Shown here piece after piece: positions 17,146-26,169 of a stretch of 40,206 bases of DNA. The stretch is taken from positions 1 to 40,206 of the forward strand of contig CALKIX010000065.1 in NCBI GenBank assembly GCA_937995665.1, in the 5' to 3' direction. The stretch's first letter is position 1. Every line of letters starts with the position of its first letter. This stretch comes from an uncultured Hellea sp. (GTDB taxonomy: Bacteria; Pseudomonadota; Alphaproteobacteria; Caulobacterales; Maricaulaceae). The position numbers and the translations under genes were made by a program. The notes beneath the pieces were generated by a model that saw only the letters and a list, made by a program, of their open reading frames with translations, was not told where the DNA came from and made no database searches.

Positions 17146-19887
17146 CTAGCCAAACGCATCGTAATGATGGGTAATCGCAACTGTGATTTGGCGGGTTAAG
17201 TCACGTGCACGTTCTAGAGGCTTAATCACCGTATCAGAGATATGGGCGTAACCGCCAACAGGCACAGGGGGCATGCTACCCTTTTCTTGCAATTTCTCTG
17301 TCCATTCCAGAGCAGCGCGGCTGGCCGGATAGCGCTGTTGCAAGTCTGAGATAATACTGTCGATCTGGAAGGTCTGTAGCTTCTGCAGGACGTTCATTTG
17401 CGATGTGCCTTCCTCACCATAAGCCGGCAGCTCGGTCACGATAATCATCATCTTCATGATAACAGCCAAGCGTAGAGCATGGAGAATTTGCAGGGTCTCA
17501 ATATTGTCGAACTTTATGCCTTCATTACCCGACTCAAAGAAGCGTACAGAATCATAGACATCCATACGGATCATATTCGCTAGGTCCATGATGGTAGAGC
17601 GCCAAGGCGAATTCGTCAGAGTTCCAGCAACGGTCAGGCTTTTATCGGCTAAGCGCGGCTCATTACCTGAAAGCGCGCGGGAAATCCAAAATCCCGGATC
17701 AAAGAGGCGGCCATAGGCGGTCAGGATAGACAGGTTAGAGCGCTGCATAGAGCGCACAACGAGCGTAAAGATAGACTTCGCCCGCGCTGAGTTTTTAAAG
17801 TGGACCTCAAATTTTTCAGGGTCAATCGCGGCCGCGCGGCCTACACCGTAAAAGATATTCGCGGGCACGCCAAATTGCTGCAAAATCGCATTATGCGGAA
17901 TGGCGCGTAATTGGCGGGGATTGAACATCTCAGCCCCCGCCGCGTTCTTAGCGCGCTTGGCAGCGCGTGAGCCCGTTGGGATAAGCAGGTTTTGTCCAAA
18001 GCCGCCGAGCAAGCTGACATAGTTTTGGTCGTTATAAAGGCTATCTTGCTCGGACGCGATGGTACGAAAAACATCCCATGAAAAATCATTATCCGTATAG
18101 AATACGTCATTTTCGGCTTCAGACTTGTCAGCGTATCGCGCTTCGATAAGCGAGCCGACTGTTGCGCGTGCAAGTTCTGGCGTTTGGAACCACATGAACC
18201 CGTCTCCGCCTTGGAAACTTGTTTCGTGGCAAAGCGGCAGGTCTTGCTTCTCAAAGCGGTTGACCGCCCAGGGGCTCATGACGTAATTTACGCGCTCTTG
18301 AACCGTACCGGGATGACCTCCGCGGCCAAGGCCTTCCCCATGTGTATTAAAGACCAGCGAAACCGTGTCCTGCATATCATATTTGGCCATTTCCGCGGCA
18401 AAGTGAGATTGGAGGCGCTCAATCGCTAGAGTGGCAGGGATTTGACCCATAAAGCGGCCCGCATCGGAAAAACCGGTTTGAATCGCGAAGACACCGCGTG
18501 CTTTCACATAGTCACGATAAACCTCATTGCCGAGCATTTTGCCAATGATACGTCCGCCATTATTCAGCGCTGCGGCCGTTTCAAATAGGGGCGAAATATC
18601 CAAGACTTTTTCAAGGCCATAACGGCGCGCAAGATAGAGCATGGCCAGAGGCGTTAAGCTGTCCTCGCATTCAGCAATAAGCAGGCGGATAGGTGTCTTG
18701 TCATCAATATATTTATGGATGTGCGCGGTTAAAATCATTTTCTCATGCGCGGTTGATTTTTCCAGCGCGAGAGAGGCAAAGTTAACGGGTTTTGGCTTCA
18801 CATTCTTCGTCAGCTTAGAGGCGCGTTCAAGCAATGTGCGGTTATCGGCGGACTTATCCTTGATGCCAAAGACAGCCTTGACGCCAGAGACGACATGGCG
18901 GTTATTGAGGCGGAAGTGAATCCGTGCCGTGCCTAGGCCAAAGCCGGTCATAAGAGCGCGCAGGCAGATAAGCTCTTTTTTAAGCGCATCGGTTTGCGCG
19001 CCGCTAATGGCCTTACCTAGCAAAGGCATGGCGGGGTCAAGATTTAAGAAACGGCGGGTTGAGGTGCGCGTGAGGTTGTTGGCAGCAGCCACCAGATTTT
19101 CAGGCTCAGTAATATCTTCTTCAAATAAGGTCAGATCGCGCTCAGCGCTTTCATGGGCATTTGCGAGCTTTTCTGTCAGCTTCTTCAGCGCAGATTGGCC
19201 TTTTGAATCCAGCTTGGCGCCGCTTTGCAATTTGGCGGCGGCGCGGTGATACCGGCTGAGCTGGTCGCGCTTTTCTTGCAAGCGCAGGCGGAGTGCATCG
19301 CCCCATGTAATATCGGTACGTCCGTCAATGTCGTAACCGACCCAGCTATAAGCATCAACGAGATGGGGGGTGACTTTCGTCCATTTTTCAGGGAAGTTCT
19401 TTTTGGCGACGTCCAGAATTTTAGCATTGATATCCGTAATAGCGCTTTGGATACGCGTGAGGGCATCCTGCGCATCTGCGTGCTCTTCCTGCAGCGTCGG
19501 GGCGCGCTTGGGCAGGTAGGGATAGCTTTTAAGCTGCTTGACCTGCTTAGCATAACCGCCTTCCTCATTGGTGGCGATTTCGCCTAGACATTGGCGAATA
19601 TCCCGCGAGAGCGAGAAAGTAGGGTGCGCGGTGAGTACAATCCCAAGGCCGGGATGCTCGGCCCATGATTTAAAGGCTTTAAAGCCCTTTTTGGCCTCTC
19701 GGCTCGCAATATCCGTAATTACTTTATTCATCGCTCGCAAAGAACGCAAATTTGCACGCTCGCGCAAACGGCGCGCACGCGCTATCGCAGCCTTATCAGA
19801 GATAGACTTAATTAGTGCTTCAATATCTCGAAACGCGAAGTCACGCTCTTCCACAGATTTTGAAATATCATAGGCCAAAAGCTTCAC
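17146..19887 (-). CDS. ppc: Divergent phosphoenolpyruvate carboxylase-like protein
   Basis: 913 aa from the GTG at 19887; VLTAHPT, LFETAAALNN, GFSDAGRF, GLGRGGHPG, SRAAKR...LRAIPHN in PEPC order. The reading frame continues upstream to about 19986 (see findings). Confidence 0.85.
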   Translation of the reverse strand: MKLLAYDISKSVEERDFAFRDIEALIKSISDKAAIARARRLRERANLRSLRAMNKVITDIASREAKKGFKAFKSWAEHPGLGIVLTAHPTFSLSRDIRQCLGEIATNEEGGYAKQVKQLKSYPYLPKRAPTLQEEHADAQDALTRIQSAITDINAKILDVAKKNFPEKWTKVTPHLVDAYSWVGYDIDGRTDITWGDALRLRLQEKRDQLSRYHRAAAKLQSGAKLDSKGQSALKKLTEKLANAHESAERDLTLFEEDITEPENLVAAANNLTRTSTRRFLNLDPAMPLLGKAISGAQTDALKKELICLRALMTGFGLGTARIHFRLNNRHVVSGVKAVFGIKDKSADNRTLLERASKLTKNVKPKPVNFASLALEKSTAHEKMILTAHIHKYIDDKTPIRLLIAECEDSLTPLAMLYLARRYGLEKVLDISPLFETAAALNNGGRIIGKMLGNEVYRDYVKARGVFAIQTGFSDAGRFMGQIPATLAIERLQSHFAAEMAKYDMQDTVSLVFNTHGEGLGRGGHPGTVQERVNYVMSPWAVNRFEKQDLPLCHETSFQGGDGFMWFQTPELARATVGSLIEARYADKSEAENDVFYTDNDFSWDVFRTIASEQDSLYNDQNYVSLLGGFGQNLLIPTGSRAAKRAKNAAGAEMFNPRQLRAIPHNAILQQFGVPANIFYGVGRAAAIDPEKFEVHFKNSARAKSIFTLVVRSMQRSNLSILTAYGRLFDPGFWISRALSGNEPRLADKSLTVAGTLTNSPWRSTIMDLANMIRMDVYDSVRFFESGNEGIKFDNIETLQILHALRLAVIMKMMIIVTELPAYGEEGTSQMNVLQKLQTFQIDSIISDLQQRYPASRAALEWTEKLQEKGSMPPVPVGGYAHISDTVIKPLERARDLTRQITVAITHHYDAFG

Positions 19888-19997
19888 AGGATTAGATTGC
19901 GGGTCTGAAGCAATCTTATCCTGATGGGCACGTAATTGGTCTTGAAGGCTTTTATGTAGCTCTTTGGCCGTTGGAAGGCGGGCGATAGGACTGTCTC

Positions 19998-21008
19998 CTA
20001 GATAAATTTAGCCATGGCCCGAGCTGTGTCGAGCATACGGTTTGAGAAACCCCACTCATTGTCATACCAGCTCAGCACGCGGACAAGCGAGCCGTCAACG
20101 ATGACAGTTTCGCCGGTCACGAGGCTTGATGAATGTGGGTCGTGATTAAAATCAATAGAAACAACCTTATCGTCAATAACTTGCAACACGCCTTTAAGCG
20201 GGCCATTAGCAGCTGCATGGAAGGCGGCGTTGATTTCGTCAACAGTGGCTGATTTTGCCGTATTAACAGTGAGGTCGACAACTGAGACATTTGGCGTTGG
20301 AACGCGAATGGCTTTGCCGTCTAATTTGCCCTTAAGCTCAGGCAGCACAAGGCCGATGGCTTTGGCCGCGCCTGTGCTTGTCGGTATCATTGATAAGGCC
20401 GCCGCGCGGCCGCGATTATAATCTTTTCTATGGATAGTATCCAGCGTTGGCTGATCGCCTGTATAGGCGTGGACAGTTGTCATAAAGCCGTTTTCAATAC
20501 CGAGCATATCGTTCAAAACTTTGGCAACAGGGGCAAGGGCATTGGTAGTGCAAGAGCCGTTAGAAATAACAATATCATCTTTTGTGAGTGTGCTATCATT
20601 CACGCCATAAACGATCGTATTATCAGCATTGGCCCCTGGCGCAGAAATCAAAACGCGTTTCGCGCCAGCATCCAAATGCTTAGCCGCGGTGTCGCGTGCT
20701 GTGAAGATACCCGTACATTCCATAACGATATCAACATCATTATCCGCCCAGTTTTGATCCTCAAGATTACGCACAGCGGTCACTTGTATCGGGCCTTGGC
20801 CGATATCGAGTGTCGTATCTGTTGCCGTAACTTTTTGCCCAAAGCGGCCATGAACTGAGTCATATTTTAAAAGATGCGCTAGATTATCAGTTGAAGACAA
20901 ATCATTGATGGCAACCACTTGCAAATCATCACGTCCACTTTCAGAGATAGCGCGCAATACATTGCGTCCGATACGGCCAAATCCATTAATAGCTATTTTA
21001 GTAGTCAC
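19998..21008 (-). CDS. gap: Type I glyceraldehyde-3-phosphate dehydrogenase
   Basis: 336 aa; INGFGRIGRNVLRAI, SNGSCTTNALAPVAKVL, WYDNEWGFSNRMLD. Confidence 0.97.
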   Translation of the reverse strand: MTTKIAINGFGRIGRNVLRAISESGRDDLQVVAINDLSSTDNLAHLLKYDSVHGRFGQKVTATDTTLDIGQGPIQVTAVRNLEDQNWADNDVDIVMECTGIFTARDTAAKHLDAGAKRVLISAPGANADNTIVYGVNDSTLTKDDIVISNGSCTTNALAPVAKVLNDMLGIENGFMTTVHAYTGDQPTLDTIHRKDYNRGRAAALSMIPTSTGAAKAIGLVLPELKGKLDGKAIRVPTPNVSVVDLTVNTAKSATVDEINAAFHAAANGPLKGVLQVIDDKVVSIDFNHDPHSSSLVTGETVIVDGSLVRVLSWYDNEWGFSNRMLDTARAMAKFI

Positions 21009-21210
21009 AAAACATTCCTTTACTTTGACAACGCTGTCACGGGTGCTTCAATATGGGTAATTTACATATAAAGCAATTCTTAATTTTCGCGAGTCTTTAG
21101 CGCTCAAAAAATTACTTTTGAGAAAAATAATCAGCTTTTAACTCGATTGTCTTTATAATATTAGTCTCACTAATACTGGCCTTTGCCGCAAAAGGTCTTA
21201 GAATAGATTT

Positions 21211-22194
21211 ATGAAGCACAAAATAGCAATAATTGGGGCGGGTATGGCGGGATTAACGGCCGCTAATCAGCTAAAACACCAGAGTAAGGTCACCCTTTTT
21301 GATAAATCACGCGGCATGGGCGGACGTATGTCAACGCGATACGCAGAGCCTTATGAGTTTGATCATGGCGCTCAATATTTTACATGTAAAACAAACAAGT
21401 TTCGCGGTGCCGTTTTAGAGGCTATTTCAGCGGGTCACGCCGCGCCATGGATGGGCCGTGCCCGCTATTTGAAAGAGGATGGCCTGGTCCAAGATACGGG
21501 AGCAGATCGTTTTGTCTCCATCCCGCGCATGAATAGCTGGGCGAAAGCTATGGGCGAAAACCTTGATATAAGGTTGGACGCAAAAATTGTGAAAATAGGA
21601 AGGGACGACGCGCATTGGGTACTAAGCTTCGAAGGCGGCGCACGCGAGGGCGGATTCACCCATGTCATTTTAGCCGTCCCAGCCCCGCAAGCCATTGCGC
21701 TTTTGCCGGCCAATGCGCGCGAGTTTTCAAGAGCCCATGCCGCCAAGATGCGCGCCTGTTTTGCTTTGATGGTTGGGCTGGAAAGCTTGCCCGATTTGGG
21801 CTGGGAAACGCTGCGTAGTCATTACCCACAAGCCGCATGGATAGCCGTCAATAGCGCCAAGCCAGGCCGGCCTGATGGGAGCGCGCCGTGCCTCGTCATC
21901 CATAGCGGTCCTGACTGGTCCGATGCATATGCTGAAGCAAGCCGCGATTGGGTGCAGGCGCAGATGGAGGCGGCAAGCTCGAAATTATGCGGGATAGATA
22001 TTTCTGCCGCGCCGCACCGCGTGCTCCACCGTTGGCTTTACGCCTCTGGGGGGCTTGAAAGTGAAAGCGCAGCTGCGCCTTACGATCCCATGATGAAAAT
22101 AGGGCTGTGCGGGGATTGGCTAAAGGGCGGGCGCGTTGAAGGCGCCTATCTGTCTGGGGTTGAGACCGCCGAGGCGGTACTCAAAAATTTATAG
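21211..22194 (+). CDS. FAD-dependent oxidoreductase, renalase-like
   Basis: 327 aa; IAIIGAGMAGLTAANQL, KSRGMGGRMSTRYAEPYEFDHGAQYFT, and C-terminal GLCGDWLKGGRVEGAYLSGVETAEAVL. Confidence 0.87.
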   Translation: MKHKIAIIGAGMAGLTAANQLKHQSKVTLFDKSRGMGGRMSTRYAEPYEFDHGAQYFTCKTNKFRGAVLEAISAGHAAPWMGRARYLKEDGLVQDTGADRFVSIPRMNSWAKAMGENLDIRLDAKIVKIGRDDAHWVLSFEGGAREGGFTHVILAVPAPQAIALLPANAREFSRAHAAKMRACFALMVGLESLPDLGWETLRSHYPQAAWIAVNSAKPGRPDGSAPCLVIHSGPDWSDAYAEASRDWVQAQMEAASSKLCGIDISAAPHRVLHRWLYASGGLESESAAAPYDPMMKIGLCGDWLKGGRVEGAYLSGVETAEAVLKNL

Positions 22195-22205
22195 ATTTAT
22201 TGTCT

Positions 22206-24299
22206 CTAGAAACGTGTTGAGACGGAGACGCGTAAATTACGGCCGGGAAGCGGGACTTCATCCTTTAAGAATGACGTATGCTGACGCACATCAACATCAA
22301 AGACATTAAGTGCTGAAACACGCACAGAGATGTCCCGCTCAGCAAAATCTGGACGCCATGTAGCAAAGAGATTGACCTGCGTAGACGAGTCTGTCGGGAG
22401 CTCAAATGACGCGACTTTATTTTGCTCGGCAAGATAGTCGAGTTCTGCACGGAAGTTAAAGGCGTCGCTATCGGCTTCAAGGCCCGCAAGAATGCTCAGA
22501 GGCGGAATGCGGGGCATATCACCTGAGGTGCCTTTAGAGCGGACATATTCAGCCAGCGCATCGGCTGAAATATCAAAGCCTTTAAAGCGTGTAAGCTGAG
22601 CGCCGCCCTGAACTTCAAATCCTTTAAAGCTGGCATCTTCGCCAACAAATTGAAAAACAGGAAGCCCGTCTTCCTCATCGCCAGTTTCTTGCCCGAAAAT
22701 ATAGCCGTCATAGTCGGTATAGAAGGCATTAATCGTCAAAAAATGTTGTTCATCGCGATAGCGCAGCGCAAGCTCTGCGCCTGTGGCCGTTTCTTCATTC
22801 AGGTCAATATCGCCAAGTTCAAATTGCCCTGTGGCGAGATGAGGCCCATCTGAAAATAGCTCCTCAGATGTTGGCGCGCGCTCAGTCCTATAGACCGTAC
22901 CGCCTAATCTGAAACTCTCTGTCAGGTGAATATCCCCGCCTGCAGAAATGCTAAACAGGTTAAAGCTTCGGCCTATATTCGTCTCTGGGCTATCGATGTG
23001 TGAATCTTCAAAACGGGCTGCCCCCTCAAGATGGATATCGCCCATATCAAACTCTTGGAACGTATATGCACCGATCTGTTCGGTCTCAGTGGCCGGTACA
23101 AAGGCTTCTTCGCCAATCGCTGAAAAATCACGATTGCGAATTTGAAGACCCCAAGCCCCGTTCCAGTTATCACGCTCAACTTGAATGGCTTCTAGGCGGG
23201 CCTCATAACCTTTATTGGCAAAGATAGTTCCAACTTCGCCAGGCCCTTCAAACTCAGTATGCTCATAATCTGCAAAACCGCCAAAAAATTGAATGCGGGA
23301 GAATAGCTGTCCATCCAAATCAAGCGCGCCGTTTACATCAACGCGGATTTGATCAAGATCGATTGTGACGGCTTCTTCTTCATCATGTTCTTCGCCTTCT
23401 TCTTCTTCTTCTTCGCCTTCCTCATGACCGCCTTCTTCTTCATGACCGCCGGGAACGCCATAATTGGAGTCAAATTTGTGGACGGCAAAGCCAAGGTAGC
23501 CGCGCTCACCAACATAAGATAATCCGCCTGTAAATGAGGTTGTTTCCGTGGCGGAGTTTTCAAGCGTGCCGAAGACTTCTTCTTCCTCTTCATGTGCCTC
23601 GCCATCTTCCTCTTCTGCCTCTTCGGCTTCTTCAAGGGCGCGCAGAGCAGCACTCTCGGCAAAGCCCGGAATGTCGTAATCTTGGGTTTCTTTAAAGCTA
23701 CCATCAATATGGGCCACGAAATTGCCAAGGCCGAAATCAAAAGCGCCAGAGGCTTCAACGCCCTCATCAACGCTGCTTGCGCCAATTCGCGCCGCACCGT
23801 CAAAACCATCCTCTAGCTGTTCTGACGGGATACGACCGTCGATGACATTGACAATGCCGCCAGAGCCAGAGGAGCCATAACGCAGGAGCGAGGCGCCGCG
23901 CAACACTTCAATACGCTCGGCTTGGGCTGTTTCCGCGGCAACCGCATGATCAGGGGAGGCAGAGCTGGCATCAATAGAGCCAATGCCATTGGTGAGTACG
24001 CGCACGCGATCCCCGCCTTGGCCGCGAATAATCGGCCGTGACGCGCCTGCGCCAAAGAATGTCGAAGACACGCCTGGCTCGGCTTTAAGGGTCTCGCCAA
24101 TCGTGCTGGCAAGGCGTTGTTGTAACTCATCGCCGGTCAGCACTGAGACGCCGGTAATGGCCTCGTCAATGCTGCGGATAAGCGGTGAACCCGTGACGAT
24201 AATTTCGTCATCTTGGTAATTGGATTGAGCAACAGCTGGGGCTGCTAATAGCGTGCTCAATGATGCGCCCATTAGGGCGCGGTGTATAAATGTCGACAT
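22206..24299 (-). CDS. TonB-dependent receptor with His/Glu/Asp-rich loops (putative zinc/metal uptake, ZnuD-like)
   Basis: 697 aa; plug EIIVTGSPLIRSIDEAITGVSVLTGDELQQRL, RPIIRGQGGDRVRVLTNGIGSIDASS; C-terminal ...NLRVSVSTRF; acidic/His tracts GGHEEEGGHEEGEEEEEEGEEHDEEE. Confidence 0.88.
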   Translation of the reverse strand: MSTFIHRALMGASLSTLLAAPAVAQSNYQDDEIIVTGSPLIRSIDEAITGVSVLTGDELQQRLASTIGETLKAEPGVSSTFFGAGASRPIIRGQGGDRVRVLTNGIGSIDASSASPDHAVAAETAQAERIEVLRGASLLRYGSSGSGGIVNVIDGRIPSEQLEDGFDGAARIGASSVDEGVEASGAFDFGLGNFVAHIDGSFKETQDYDIPGFAESAALRALEEAEEAEEEDGEAHEEEEEVFGTLENSATETTSFTGGLSYVGERGYLGFAVHKFDSNYGVPGGHEEEGGHEEGEEEEEEGEEHDEEEAVTIDLDQIRVDVNGALDLDGQLFSRIQFFGGFADYEHTEFEGPGEVGTIFANKGYEARLEAIQVERDNWNGAWGLQIRNRDFSAIGEEAFVPATETEQIGAYTFQEFDMGDIHLEGAARFEDSHIDSPETNIGRSFNLFSISAGGDIHLTESFRLGGTVYRTERAPTSEELFSDGPHLATGQFELGDIDLNEETATGAELALRYRDEQHFLTINAFYTDYDGYIFGQETGDEEDGLPVFQFVGEDASFKGFEVQGGAQLTRFKGFDISADALAEYVRSKGTSGDMPRIPPLSILAGLEADSDAFNFRAELDYLAEQNKVASFELPTDSSTQVNLFATWRPDFAERDISVRVSALNVFDVDVRQHTSFLKDEVPLPGRNLRVSVSTRF

Positions 24300-24381
24300 G
24301 GTCGGGCCTTATAAAGTGATAAGTGAATTTGTTCTCACGAGAGGAGTGAAGGGGTTTGTTTCTGTTAAAGAGGGGCGCGCT

Positions 24382-24678
24382 TTAAACGGGAGGTGCACGC
24401 GGGGGCGGCACGTAAGCCGGGGCTTGCTTAGCAGCCTCACTCTGCGCAGTTGCGCCATAGCGCGCGGGCGCGCATATATAGAGAGCAGGCTTTACAGATG
24501 GCGAAGGCAGGCGTGTAATCTGCTCATCGCTGGAGACGATAAGCTCGCAAACTACACATTCATGCTCATGCGGCTCTTCCATATGTTCAACAGCATGGGC
24601 AGCCGAAAAGCTTTGCAAGCCTATAAATAAGAGCAGGCAAAAGGCAATAATGCTATGATATAACAGTTTTATTCTCAC
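24382..24678 (-). CDS. Small exported His/Cys-containing protein upstream of the TonB receptor
   Basis: 98 aa; hydrophobic N-terminus, then HAVEHMEEPHEHECVVCELIVSSDEQ. GTG start; same strand as the receptor, about 80 nt upstream. Confidence 0.6.
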   Translation of the reverse strand: MRIKLLYHSIIAFCLLLFIGLQSFSAAHAVEHMEEPHEHECVVCELIVSSDEQITRLPSPSVKPALYICAPARYGATAQSEAAKQAPAYVPPPRAPPV

Positions 24679-24683
24679 AAAAC

Positions 24684-24698
24684 GTGATATAGTAACAC
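24684..24698. promoter_or_regulatory. Quasi-palindrome GTGATATAGTAACAC, candidate metalloregulator (Zur/Fur-like) box
   Basis: Dyad GTGwTA-NNN-TAwCAC directly upstream of the His/Cys protein gene and TonB receptor. Confidence 0.35.
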
Positions 24699-24760
24699 CA
24701 TTATGCCTTGGTCAAGCAAATAAAGATTCTATTTTTTTTTAAACAATGGTGGGATGTTTT

Positions 24761-26095
24761 CTAGAGAATGGCGGGGTCGACAGCCTTTTCAACTACTTTT
24801 TTGACCGTCAAGCCTTGGACGATAATTGAGAAGACAACAACGCAATAGGTCGCTGTCAGGATAAGTGGCTTATACTCATTGTCTGGTAGGGAGAGCGCCA
24901 GAGCAACAGAAATGCCGCCGCGAACCCCGCCCCATGTGAGCACAGGGATTGCACCTTTGGTGAAGTTCTTAAAGGTACCAATAATCTTCATAGGCGCTGA
25001 GACGGCGCAAAGTCGAGCCAATAAAACAAGCGGGATCGCAATAAGGCCCGCAAAGGCATATTGCGGGACAAGCCCAAGGACTAAGAGCTCAAGGCCAATG
25101 AGAAGGAAGAGGACTGAATTTAAAATCTCGTCAATCATCTCCCAAAACCCAAAGAGATAATCTTTCGTATGTTCGCTCATGGCTTCGGCCGCGCCTTTAT
25201 TGCCTATCATCAACCCCGCGATCACGACGGCGATTGGGCCAGAGAGATGGTGGCCGAGTATTTCTATGCGCTGGGCCAAAGCATAAGTGCCCGCTACGAG
25301 GGCCAGCGTGATTAAAACTTCAATGGCGTGCTCATCAATTCTGGCCATCATTTTATAGCATAGCCATCCTGCTGCTAGTCCCAAAACAGCGCCGCCCAGC
25401 GCGTCGACGATGAAGAGCTCTGCAACGCTAAATACGGTGATAGGGGCATGACCGCCTGCCGCCCCAACAGGGCCTGCGAGCATAAATGTCTGTGTCCAAG
25501 CATGATCGCCCGAGTTGCCAACGGCTATCGCGACCATAATGGTGAAAACAACAACGCCAACGCCGTCATTAAACAGGCTCTCACCTGCGATTTTAGCTTC
25601 AAGGCTTTTAGGCATCTTCACGCTTTTAAGAATAGACAGAACAGCGACAGGGTCTGTTGGACTTATAAGGGAGCCAAAAACCAAGGCCCAGATGAATGGC
25701 AGATCTGCACCAAAGATTTTCGCAATATAATAAAAGCCCGTTCCGACAATAAAGGTCGAGAGGATAACGCCAAAAGTGGCCATGGAGCCAATGGCCCATT
25801 TGGCATCGCGTATCTTGTTTAAATCGACATGGAGCGCGCCTGCAAAAAGCAAAAAGCCCAGCATGCCTTTCATCAAAGTCTCATTAAAATCAATCTGCCC
25901 CAAGGCGCTTTGCAGCGTGTCAGTCAGCCCTATAGATGGAAAGAGCAGCTCCAAGCCCAGCAGGCCGAAAGAGGTAAAGAGCGCCATCACCAAAAGACCA
26001 ATCGTATGAGGCAGTTTAAAATAGGCCCGATTGAGCCATGACAGAATGGCAGAGAGAACAAGTAAAAGGGCGGCGATTTCAAATAAACTTAACAT
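24761..26095 (-). CDS. Cation:proton antiporter, CPA1/NhaP family
   Basis: 444 aa; about 12 [51 protein letters not shown]. Confidence 0.93.
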   Translation of the reverse strand: MLSLFEIAALLLVLSAILSWLNRAYFKLPHTIGLLVMALFTSFGLLGLELLFPSIGLTDTLQSALGQIDFNETLMKGMLGFLLFAGALHVDLNKIRDAKWAIGSMATFGVILSTFIVGTGFYYIAKIFGADLPFIWALVFGSLISPTDPVAVLSILKSVKMPKSLEAKIAGESLFNDGVGVVVFTIMVAIAVGNSGDHAWTQTFMLAGPVGAAGGHAPITVFSVAELFIVDALGGAVLGLAAGWLCYKMMARIDEHAIEVLITLALVAGTYALAQRIEILGHHLSGPIAVVIAGLMIGNKGAAEAMSEHTKDYLFGFWEMIDEILNSVLFLLIGLELLVLGLVPQYAFAGLIAIPLVLLARLCAVSAPMKIIGTFKNFTKGAIPVLTWGGVRGGISVALALSLPDNEYKPLILTATYCVVVFSIIVQGLTVKKVVEKAVDPAIL

Positions 26096-26169
26096 GCAGC
26101 CCCCATAGCGGGAGTCGCAAGCGAAGTCAGCACAAATCTAACCTGTCTTTTCAGGACGGTTGATTAGCC

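Noticed and set aside
24253-24630. 125-aa forward ORF opposite the TonB receptor promoter and small gene
   Set aside because: Conflicts with the reverse-strand signal-peptide protein, which fits the locus better.
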